From the NCBI GenBank assembly GCA_003551865.1, contig PUNU01000109.1, positions 1 through 14,585 of the forward strand: a stretch of DNA of 14,585 nt, written 5' to 3'. The translations under genes were made by a program, and so were the position numbers. Under the pieces are notes generated by a model that saw only the letters and a program-made list of their open reading frames with translations, searched no databases and had not been told where the DNA came from. Shown here in pieces: positions 1-6,047 of the stretch. Source of the DNA: Syntrophomonadaceae bacterium. GTDB taxonomy: Bacteria > Bacillota_D > Dethiobacteria > DTU022. Position 1 is the first letter of the stretch. Each line of letters starts with the position of its first letter.

Positions 1-12
1 AATCTTAAACAT

Positions 13-65
13 AGAGACCTCTGCTCCTTTCGGGGAGTTCGGCTGTAACACCGTAAGAGGTCTCT
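13..65. other. Structured RNA or terminator: long-range 10-bp stem with two inner hairpins
   Basis: AGAGACCTCT (13-22) is perfectly complementary to AGAGGTCTCT (56-65). The 33-nt interior can fold into two more short hairpins, CTCC/GGAG around 24-36 and CGG/CCG around 40-53, giving a three-way-junction shape. On the plus strand the closing stem runs into a pyrimidine-rich TTCTATT, so it could end a transcript entering from the left of the window. I compared it by eye with the common riboswitch consensus patterns and recognised none. The strand is not decided. Confidence 0.45.
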
Positions 66-319
66 TTCTATTCCCAACCCCTTATTACCTACCTAAAACC
101 TACTTAAAGTTTACACTACCTAAAATTTTTTATGAAATAAATACAGCTTTACCTGGATTGGACCGTTTAACTTAAGCATTACCGGCTAAGTGCCGGGAAT
201 GCTAAGAGGTAATTTTACAGCAAACAAGAAAACCTGATGGTACAGATCCACCTTCATATGCAAGAATTTCTCACTTCCACCCTCTCACCTCTCAGCTGAC
301 AGGGTGCCGGATCAAGGGA
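66..319. other. Non-coding stretch left of the LCP gene
   Basis: This AT-rich stretch lies 3' of the minus-strand LCP gene. I see no ORF with a convincing ribosome site. The only clear structure is the hairpin at 175-203, listed separately. Confidence 0.5.
175..203 (-). terminator. Strong hairpin downstream of the LCP gene, possible terminator
   Basis: AGCATT-A-CCGGC (175-186) pairs with GCCGG-G-AATGCT (192-203), an 11-bp stem with one A/G mismatch and a 5-nt loop. On the minus strand it lies about 117 nt past the LCP stop codon and is followed by TTAAGTTAAA, so the T tract is weak. It may be a terminator of the 4582-320 cluster or an RNA-stabilising 3' hairpin. Confidence 0.45.
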
Positions 320-1555
320 TCAAGTGCCGTCGTCCGGCTCAGGGTCATCATCCTGGGCGTTTTCATCTTCGGGTTCTATCTCGGTTTCGGGGTCGGGCTC
401 AGGGTCCGTATCGGGTTCGGGTTCAGGCTCCGGCTCTGGATCTGGATCTGGTTCCGGCTCAGGAGTGGGCTCAGGCTCCGGCTCAGGTTGAAGCTCTTCC
501 GGCTCCGGGGTAACCGGACCGGGCAGGCTCTGCTGGGGCCGCTTAGCCAGGTCTACGCCGAAAACTTCCCTGATTATGTTCACCCTTTCCGCCTCATCTA
601 TGACCAGGTACCAAATGTTCTGACCATTTTGGTAGGATAGCTGACCCCGGCCGCTGAAAACATAAGTGTCGATTTCTGAGAGATCGACCCGCAGGGCAGC
701 GATACCCAGCGCGCCAAGGCGGAGGAGGTTCAATTCTGTTCTGACATTGTCGTTCAATGCCCGGTATAACGCGGGAATCCTGGTTACCCCGGCCGGGCTT
801 TTTAGCTGGTCTAAAAGGGCGATCATTATTTGCTGCTGTCTTTTAATACGCCCGGTTTCACCGCCCTGGTGGCCGGCGCGGTTGCGCACGTAATGCATAA
901 ATTTTTCTCCGTCCAGCAGTTGATAGCCCTCCTCAACCAGAAGCCCACCCTTTGCACAGCTGCACCGTACTTCGCCCTCAACCTCGTAGTAAATTCCGCC
1001 AATGCTGTCGATTATCGCTTCCGTCCCGTCCATATCAACTATAATATAGTCGTGAATCGGCAGGCCGCCTAAAAAATCACGAATTGTCATTATGGTAGTC
1101 TTGAGGCCGCTTCTGTGGGGATCTTCACCTTCTCCGGTCCGGTTGTACCCGTACATGTAGGAATGGTTAATCTTGTCATAAATACCTGTGCCGTGTATCT
1201 GCACATATGAATCCCGGGGAATGCTGAGCAGGGAAACTTCCGCCTTCCTAAAATTGATAGAAGCCACCATAATCGTGTCGGGACGATATATGCTGTAACG
1301 CTTATCACGCGCCTCGGAGCGATCGAAGCCCAGGAGAACAATATTAATGTTTTGTCCGACAGCGCGGTCGATCAAGCCGGCTGTAAACTCCTCTGAAAAC
1401 CCCGCCGCAGGAGGACCGGCGAGCTCGGCTCCGGTAACAAAAAGCAGGCCGGGGAGATAGGCAAAAAAAGCACCTGCTGCAAGGACAAATACCAGTAAAA
1501 ATATAAACAGTTTTGCCGCAAACGAAAGTCCCTTCCTGTTCTTTTGAGCAATCAT
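320..1555 (-). CDS. LytR-CpsA-Psr (LCP) family cell-wall polymer ligase with acidic Pro/Glu tail
   Basis: 411 aa. A short basic N-terminus and one membrane segment (about residues 13-35) anchor it, with the catalytic domain outside (about 70-250). LCP enzymes transfer undecaprenyl-linked anionic polymers such as teichoic acids or capsule to peptidoglycan. Visible family motifs: LLGFDR (74-79), RPDTIM (91-96), IPRDS (112-116), DKINHSY (127-133) and GRIKRQQQ (235-242). These carry the Arg and Asp residues expected to bind the pyrophosphate lipid. Residues about 347-411 are a low-complexity tail of alternating Pro-Glu/Pro-Asp, encoded by a degenerate GGCTCA-like hexamer array. The gene lies 34 bp after lepB on the same strand, and the start ATG follows AAGGCAGGT. 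The exact polymer cannot be told from sequence. Confidence 0.9.
   Translation of the reverse strand: MIAQKNRKGLSFAAKLFIFLLVFVLAAGAFFAYLPGLLFVTGAELAGPPAAGFSEEFTAGLIDRAVGQNINIVLLGFDRSEARDKRYSIYRPDTIMVASINFRKAEVSLLSIPRDSYVQIHGTGIYDKINHSYMYGYNRTGEGEDPHRSGLKTTIMTIRDFLGGLPIHDYIIVDMDGTEAIIDSIGGIYYEVEGEVRCSCAKGGLLVEEGYQLLDGEKFMHYVRNRAGHQGGETGRIKRQQQIMIALLDQLKSPAGVTRIPALYRALNDNVRTELNLLRLGALGIAALRVDLSEIDTYVFSGRGQLSYQNGQNIWYLVIDEAERVNIIREVFGVDLAKRPQQSLPGPVTPEPEELQPEPEPEPTPEPEPDPDPEPEPEPEPDTDPEPDPETEIEPEDENAQDDDPEPDDGT
392..511. repeat. Degenerate hexanucleotide repeat coding the Pro-Glu/Asp tail of the LCP protein
   Basis: On the plus strand the units read as variants of GGCTCA, GGTTCC, GGATCT and GGGTCC. 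On the coding (minus) strand they give about twenty tandem Pro-Glu or Pro-Asp dipeptides (residues about 349-388). The units vary in third positions, so the array has diverged and is not a recent perfect expansion. Such arrays can change length by slippage or recombination in steps of two residues without shifting frame. Confidence 0.8.
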
Positions 1556-1589
1556 TTATATACCTGCCTTCACTGCCGGATTAACAACC

Positions 1590-2180
1590 TTAAAAAGTGC
1601 TAACCTTATCAAAGGGGAAGAACCGCAGGACAACCCTGCCCTGGATATTGCCGGTTGGAATTGGGCCTACCTGCCTGCTGTCGGCACTGCGGTTGCGGTT
1701 GTCCCCCATCACAAACACGTGCCCTTCCGGCACTTCCACCGGATCAGGTTCTTCCCGCATTTTTTCCATAACATAGTCTTCCTCCAGCTCCCGGCCATTC
1801 CTGTAAACTCGTCCTTCATGAAATTCAAGCCGGTCCCCGGGCAGGCCGACAACCCGCTTAATCCAAAGATGCTCGCTTCTTTCCCGCAGAGCCAGTGAAA
1901 CCAGCGGACTTTCGATAAACCTGTCCCACATGGTCCTATCCTGATCCACCCTGCTGTCTATAATGACAATATCACCGTGATTTGGTTCCCCGTTGAACAG
2001 GTACGGGGTAAGAAAAACCAGGACCCGGTTCCCCCGGGGATCAAAAGTCGGTTCCATGGAAACGTCGTTAATATCGTAGGTTTGGATTATCAAAACGCTG
2101 ATCAAAAGTGTGGCCAAAAGGATCAGGACAAGCTGTTTAAACCACACAAAAACGGTGGCAAAAAATTTTCCTGCCGTCAT
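1590..2180 (-). CDS. lepB: Type I signal peptidase
   Basis: 196 aa, a usual size for the short Gram-positive SipS/LepB type. It cleaves signal peptides from exported proteins at the outer face of the membrane by a Ser-Lys dyad. One N-terminal membrane segment (about residues 14-33) precedes the nucleophile motif SMEPT, with Ser41. The general base is Lys108 in KRVVGLPGD (108-116), and box E is GDNRNRSADSR (159-169). The ATG start has a good ribosome site, AAGGAAGGA, 10 nt upstream. It sits between the MBL-fold gene (88 bp upstream) and the LCP gene (34 bp downstream) on the same strand, probably cotranscribed. All catalytic boxes are intact. Confidence 0.96.
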   Translation of the reverse strand: MTAGKFFATVFVWFKQLVLILLATLLISVLIIQTYDINDVSMEPTFDPRGNRVLVFLTPYLFNGEPNHGDIVIIDSRVDQDRTMWDRFIESPLVSLALRERSEHLWIKRVVGLPGDRLEFHEGRVYRNGRELEEDYVMEKMREEPDPVEVPEGHVFVMGDNRNRSADSRQVGPIPTGNIQGRVVLRFFPFDKVSTF

Positions 2181-2215
2181 CGACCAAACATCCTTCCTTT
2201 CGAGCGGTATTCCGG

Positions 2216-2265
2216 AGCCGGCCGGCTTCGAAACCCTGCGGCCGGATTCTGCCGGACACCGGCAG
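2216..2265 (-). other. Intercistronic GC-rich hairpins before lepB
   Basis: CTGCCGG (2249-2255) and CCGGCAG (2259-2265) form a perfect 7-bp stem with a 3-nt loop only a few bases past the MBL-fold stop codon. A second perfect palindrome, AGCCGGCCGGCT, lies at 2216-2227. No T tract follows either one, so full termination is unlikely. They could set mRNA stability or partial read-through between the first two and the last two genes of the cluster. Confidence 0.5.
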
Positions 2266-2268
2266 GTG

Positions 2269-3168
2269 CTATAAACTTTTAGACACCGGTAATTCTATTT
2301 TTAAACCGCTGCAAAGCTTTCGAAAACGTTTGTCAAGCCGATTGAGCAGTCTTGCCTCCGCTTTTAATCCGGTACAGTGCCCGGTGTATATTAAGGCGTC
2401 TTGCATATTTGCCAATGTTTCCACCGTATTATCGATCCTTTTTTCTTCAGCATCAACCAGGTGAAAGCCGCCGATAACCGCAGCGATTCGGTCAACCCCG
2501 GTAAGCTTAACTGCTTTCTCGATTATGCTGACAATTCCGGCGTGGGCGCACCCGGTAACAATCACCAGGCCGTCCGGGAGTATAAAATAGAGGGAAAGGT
2601 CATCGATCATCGGGTCCGGCCTGGTTTTGCCCCCTTCTATGGTAAGCAGTGAAAGGGTCGGGGTTTTTTCGTAATCGACCCTTTCGCTAATTTCACCGGA
2701 AGTCAGGGTCCCGGGCAAAAGGGGCAGGGGCTCGGCAGCCAGGATCATTTCACCGCCGGCTCTTTCAACTGCCTCACGGCTGTTTTCAGGGCCCATGCCT
2801 ACCGAACGAAAAACCGGCCTGACACTGAAATTGGGCCGAAACACCGCCGGGTGAGCAATCACGGGAATCCGGGCAAACCCGCCTTCCCTGAGAATTCCGG
2901 CCAGGCCGCCGGTGTGATCGTAATGACAGTGGGAAAGGACAATCATATCCAGATCGGCAGGCCTTATACCGAGCAGACGCATGTTATGCAAAAGCGTCGA
3001 TGCAGATTGCCCGCTGTCAAACAGGACCTTTTTCCTGTTTCTCCGAGCATTCGCTTCCAGCAGCATGGAGATACCGTGCTGAGACAGCAGTCCGGTATCA
3101 AAACCGGCACAGTCTTCCATGAGCACGGTTATCTTCAATGTTTCCAGAATACCGTAATCACCCTTCAC
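2269..3168 (-). CDS. Metallo-beta-lactamase-fold hydrolase, dihydropterin-RFAP synthase-like subfamily
   Basis: 299 aa from the chosen GTG. It has the metal-binding motif H80-C-H82-Y-D84-H85, Asp51 before it, GCAHAGIV (206-213), GGFHLVD (233-239) and a late His in TGHCTG (262-267). This pattern fits the MBL branch often annotated as 7,8-dihydropterin-6-yl-methyl-4-(beta-D-ribofuranosyl)aminobenzene 5'-phosphate synthase. That name comes from methanogens and need not hold here; the true substrate in bacteria is mostly unknown. The frame is open 40 codons further upstream, but the GTG at 3168 has GGGAG 8 nt before it and lies only 4 nt past the stop of the FAD oxidoreductase (TGA-TCAA-GTG), which argues for translational coupling. 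Fold confidence is high, reaction confidence low. Confidence 0.85.
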   Translation of the reverse strand: MKGDYGILETLKITVLMEDCAGFDTGLLSQHGISMLLEANARRNRKKVLFDSGQSASTLLHNMRLLGIRPADLDMIVLSHCHYDHTGGLAGILREGGFARIPVIAHPAVFRPNFSVRPVFRSVGMGPENSREAVERAGGEMILAAEPLPLLPGTLTSGEISERVDYEKTPTLSLLTIEGGKTRPDPMIDDLSLYFILPDGLVIVTGCAHAGIVSIIEKAVKLTGVDRIAAVIGGFHLVDAEEKRIDNTVETLANMQDALIYTGHCTGLKAEARLLNRLDKRFRKLCSGLKIELPVSKSL

Positions 3169-3172
3169 TTGA

Positions 3173-4582
3173 TCATCTCCCGGTAAGTTTATTTGCCTCC
3201 GTCTGCCACTTTGCAAACTCGTCTGCATGCCAAACTGCAGGATAGTTTTGATAATGATCATATATGCGCTCCGCCCCTGCAAGAGCACGGCTCAAACTCA
3301 GCAATACCCGGGGCCTGGCGACCCCGCTTAAAAAGGATCTAAATTTTTTGCCAGCAGCAGGGGGCCTGAAGATACCATTTACCGCATCCTGCAGGGTGGA
3401 GGCATCGAGCAAATCGGCGGTAAAAAGATAATCAATTTCTTCATGGCTGAGCTCCTGCAGCATCATACGCAGTGAAGCAAGAGCCTGGAAAGCCGGCCCC
3501 CTTTCGCTTTCCCGGTAAAACTTTTTATTGATCTCCCAGAGCTTATCCAAATCGTTCCTGTTTTCCCGGGCCGCACCGGCGATCACTTCCGCCGCCCAAA
3601 GAGCTATTAAAATGGAAGAACCGACGCCGCATCCGGTGGTGGGCACCGAGGTCGAAGCGGCATCACCGATAACCAGGAAACCGGGGCATACGAAATTATC
3701 CAGCGGCGGGCCGACGATGCACAGGCTCCGGCCGCCCCTTAACCGCTCGGGTTTAATCGCCGGATGCCGGGCGATAAATTCCTCGATAATATTTCTTGGA
3801 TCCGGGCCGTCCGGATCATACCTCACCCCCGCCCCCACATCGATTCTTTCTTCATTATGGATATGGGACCACTGGTAACCCCGGTTAAACCCGTAGCGGT
3901 AGTGATCGGGAACAGCGGGGTTTGCCGGATCTTCCGGATCAAAGCGCCTTACTTCGCGGTGCACCAGGGCAAAATCCCGGTCGTTAAAACCCCCGGCCAA
4001 ACCGGTATAAGCCGGCAGGCTTTTGCGCAAGAGAGGGCTGAACCCGCATGATTCGACGACAAGATCCGCTTCAACTTCTTTTTTTACTCCGCTGTCCAGG
4101 TCGCGAATAACCGCTCCCAGCACTTCCGCACCTGCCGGACCTTTTTTCCCGGTTTCCCGGAAGAGCAGACCTTCCCCTTCATGACGGTAATAGACCCTGG
4201 CTCCGGTAGAGGCGGCCTGCTCCACAAGCATTTTACCCAGGCGCCGGCGATCGGTTGTGATCATCTTAAACTCGACTTCTTTGCAGCTTTGCAGGCCGGG
4301 CGAGAACATTTGCAAACGGGGAACGGCATGCTTTTCAAAGACCCCTTGATCACCTGGGAAATCTTTTACCGGTTCTCCCCGCCACTGCAGTCCTTCCAGG
4401 GTAGGCATTTCCAGGCCCGCCGCTTCCAGGGCGGACCGCTCCACCGCGTCCGACCAGTCATGGCCCAGTTGATCGAATCTTCCTTTTTCAAAAATGGAGA
4501 CGTCCAATCCCTGTAAGGCCAGTTCCCGGGCTAAAACCGTCCCACCCGGGCCCGCTCCGATCACCACTATTTTATAGCCCAC
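3173..4582 (-). CDS. FAD-dependent oxidoreductase, geranylgeranyl reductase-like family
   Basis: 469 aa. The N-terminus is a Rossmann dinucleotide motif, VVIGAGPGG (6-14), followed by an acidic end of the second strand, FEK (31-33). The C-terminal FAD-binding motif is VIGDAASTSVPTTGCGVGSS (304-323). The layout fits group A flavoprotein mono-oxygenases and the related geranylgeranyl/isoprenoid reductases (GGR, FixC-like), which reduce double bonds of prenyl lipids or oxidise small substrates. The C-terminal third has no family feature I can name. It starts with GTG (4582) behind AGAGGT at 7-nt spacing. It heads the minus-strand cluster and is coupled to the MBL-fold gene, suggesting the two act in one pathway. 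Substrate unknown; an isoprenoid role is only a guess. Confidence 0.8.
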   Translation of the reverse strand: MGYKIVVIGAGPGGTVLARELALQGLDVSIFEKGRFDQLGHDWSDAVERSALEAAGLEMPTLEGLQWRGEPVKDFPGDQGVFEKHAVPRLQMFSPGLQSCKEVEFKMITTDRRRLGKMLVEQAASTGARVYYRHEGEGLLFRETGKKGPAGAEVLGAVIRDLDSGVKKEVEADLVVESCGFSPLLRKSLPAYTGLAGGFNDRDFALVHREVRRFDPEDPANPAVPDHYRYGFNRGYQWSHIHNEERIDVGAGVRYDPDGPDPRNIIEEFIARHPAIKPERLRGGRSLCIVGPPLDNFVCPGFLVIGDAASTSVPTTGCGVGSSILIALWAAEVIAGAARENRNDLDKLWEINKKFYRESERGPAFQALASLRMMLQELSHEEIDYLFTADLLDASTLQDAVNGIFRPPAAGKKFRSFLSGVARPRVLLSLSRALAGAERIYDHYQNYPAVWHADEFAKWQTEANKLTGR

Positions 4583-4610
4583 GTTTTCAACCTCTTAATA
4601 ATTAGTCTAT

Positions 4611-4773
4611 CCCGGATCAGGATATCCGAATATCCAACCCGGGACCGCGGCCGCAGCCGGTTAGAGCAGTTCCACTGCATAAATAAATTCAATTTACAGG
4701 CCGCTGAATCCTGCTCTCCCCGCCAAACGGATATCCGCCGGCTTAAGCATAAAAAGTGATGAAACGCGCGCAA
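4611..4773 (-). promoter_or_regulatory. Leader and weak candidate promoter of the FAD-oxidoreductase cluster
   Basis: On the minus strand a possible sigma-A promoter reads TTGCGC (4768-4773), 16 bp, TATGCT (4746-4751), a weak match. The leader would be about 155 nt and contains two hairpins: GCAGT/ACTGC (4666-4678), and a larger one at 4611-4643 with outer CCCGG/CCGGG and inner GGATAT/ATATCC around a CCGA loop. A second GGATATCC lies near 4729-4736. These could be operator or leader structures. No known riboswitch is recognised. Confidence 0.3.
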
Positions 4774-4797
4774 CTGCTTATTACAACCGGGGCCGCG

Positions 4798-4826
4798 TTG
4801 ACCACAGACAACAATTAAACTAAAAT
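4798..4826 (+). promoter_or_regulatory. Sigma-A promoter of the nitroreductase-yjbQ operon
   Basis: -35 TTGACC (4798-4803), 17-bp spacer, -10 TAAAAT (4821-4826). Both boxes match the housekeeping consensus at five of six bases with ideal spacing. The predicted start is near 4833, leaving a leader of under 20 nt that carries the AGGAGGG ribosome site (about 4837-4843) before the ATG at 4850. Confidence 0.75.
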
Positions 4827-4849
4827 TATAAAAGAGAGGAGGGTCACTT

Positions 4850-5473
4850 ATGGGTTACGGCCTGAAAAAAATTGAACTGGCCAGGCCCGATACAAAAGGC
4901 GGCCTGCCCCTTTACGCCGCGTTGGAGCAGAGGCGCTCAGAGCGCGATTACAAAAATACCTATGTCTCCGGGGACAAACTTTCACAGATCCTCTGGGCTT
5001 CCCAGGGAGTTACTTTTACCACCGGTTATCACCGGCTGCGAACCGCTCCTTCGGCCGGTGCGCTTTTCCCAGTTGAAACATACGCTGTCATTGACCGCGT
5101 AGAAAACTTCAAACCCGGCATTTATCATTACCTGCCCCCGGAGCATGCCCTGGTTTTAATAAAAGAAGGAGACTACGGCAGCCGGCTGGCCCGGGCCGCC
5201 CTCGGCCAGCAGATGTTTAATATGGCTTCTTTCGTCCTGGTATCGAGCGCGGTTGTCGAACGCTGCAGAATGAAATACGGTGAGAGGGCCTGGCGTTATA
5301 TTTATCTCGAAGCCGGGCACATTGCCCAGAATGCTGCCCTGGCAGCTGTCTCCTGCGGACTCGGGACCTGCCAGGTAGGTGCTTTTAGAGACGACCAGGT
5401 TAATGCCACAATCGGCCTTGACGGCGTAAATGAGACCGCCGTATATTTGACCGCGGTCGGCGAAACCATTTAA
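4850..5473 (+). CDS. SagB/ThcOx-type nitroreductase-family FMN oxidoreductase
   Basis: 207 aa, one nitroreductase domain. RRSERDY (28-34) is the N-terminal FMN-phosphate Arg segment. TAPSAGALFPVETY (65-78) is the signature of the SagB-type branch, and YLEAGHIAQNAALAAVSCGL (152-171) is the conserved helix and flavin-contact region before GTCQVGAF. SagB enzymes oxidise azolines to azoles in peptide toxins, but no precursor peptide, cyclodehydratase (YcaO) or transporter is in the window. Stand-alone members like this are common and of unknown substrate. The start has a very strong AGGAGGG site and a good promoter. yjbQ follows after 15 bp. A soluble NAD(P)H- or donor-linked flavin reductase is the safest description. 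Confidence 0.88.
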   Translation: MGYGLKKIELARPDTKGGLPLYAALEQRRSERDYKNTYVSGDKLSQILWASQGVTFTTGYHRLRTAPSAGALFPVETYAVIDRVENFKPGIYHYLPPEHALVLIKEGDYGSRLARAALGQQMFNMASFVLVSSAVVERCRMKYGERAWRYIYLEAGHIAQNAALAAVSCGLGTCQVGAFRDDQVNATIGLDGVNETAVYLTAVGETI

Positions 5474-5488
5474 AAGCGGAGCGAGCCT

Positions 5489-5923
5489 ATGGACTGCAAG
5501 CAAATCGAAATCACAATCAGTACAGAAACCCGGGAAGCGCTGTATGACATTACCGACCGGGTTAGAAAAGCGGTTGGTGACAGCGGCATAGAAACGGGTA
5601 CGGCAAATGTTTACGCCCGGGGTGCCACAGCGGCAATCATGATCCAGGAAGGCTGGGACGAGAGCGTGCAAAATGACGTAGTCGCTTTTCTGGCCCGGCT
5701 TATACCGATAGGGGGATGGGAACATGACCGCCAGGACGGCAATGCCGATGCCCACCTGAAATCGGGACTGGTCGGGCCGGGTGAAACTTTGCCTGTTATC
5801 GGCGGACAACCCGGGCTTTCCACCTGGCAAAACATATTTTTCTGCGAGTTTGACGGACCCCGCAGAAAAAGGAGTATTATTGTTACAGTCACCGGGATCC
5901 CGGGTACACAGAAAAGACCTTAA
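5489..5923 (+). CDS. yjbQ: YjbQ / UPF0047 family protein (secondary thiamine-phosphate synthase-like) with altered motif
   Basis: 144 aa, close to the usual 130-140 of the family. The C-terminal half is canonical: H79 followed by DGNADAHLKSGLVG (83-96), then STWQNIFF (111-118) and FDGPRRK (121-127). YjbQ proteins have weak thiamine-phosphate synthase activity in Escherichia coli genetics, but their main role is unclear. The first conserved block, usually like PHTTA..INE, reads ARGATAAIMIQE (43-54): the expected His, Thr and Asn are replaced by Gly45, Ala46 and Gln53. The protein may therefore have lost or changed its usual activity. It begins 15 bp after the nitroreductase stop with GGAG 7 nt before the ATG, and is followed by a strong terminator. 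Confidence 0.88.
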   Translation: MDCKQIEITISTETREALYDITDRVRKAVGDSGIETGTANVYARGATAAIMIQEGWDESVQNDVVAFLARLIPIGGWEHDRQDGNADAHLKSGLVGPGETLPVIGGQPGLSTWQNIFFCEFDGPRRKRSIIVTVTGIPGTQKRP

Positions 5924-5926
5924 ATA

Positions 5927-5964
5927 GGGAAGCACGAAAAATGCTCCGTGCTTCCCTTTAACAT
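5927..5964 (+). terminator. Rho-independent terminator between convergent yjbQ and PBP genes
   Basis: GGGAAGCACG (5927-5936) pairs perfectly with CGTGCTTCCC (5947-5956), a 10-bp stem with a 10-nt loop, followed by TTTAA. It starts 3 nt after the yjbQ stop codon. Read on the minus strand the stem is followed by CTATTTAA, and the PBP gene ends about 90 bp to the right, so it may serve both directions. Confidence 0.8.
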
Positions 5965-6047
5965 GGCGATTTCATTTTTAAAACAACCTTACGGAGATTC
6001 GACTTTATCCCAGTAATAAATGTTGCCGTAACCCTCTTCTTTAATCG

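Noticed and set aside
392..511. CRISPR-like or tandem regulatory repeat
   Set aside because: The units are 6 bp, in frame, and code a Pro-Glu/Asp tail; there are no spacers.
2216..2265. Rho-independent terminator between the MBL-fold gene and lepB
   Set aside because: The hairpins are strong but no T tract follows on the minus strand.
3169..3288. Upstream extension of the MBL-fold gene to an earlier start
   Set aside because: It would overlap the FAD gene by about 40 codons with no ribosome site, while GTG 3168 has GGGAG and sits at the stop of the upstream gene.
5156..5935. A 259-codon minus-strand open frame across the nitroreductase and yjbQ genes
   Set aside because: It is antisense to two well-supported genes with full family motifs, has no recognisable protein content and crosses a terminator.
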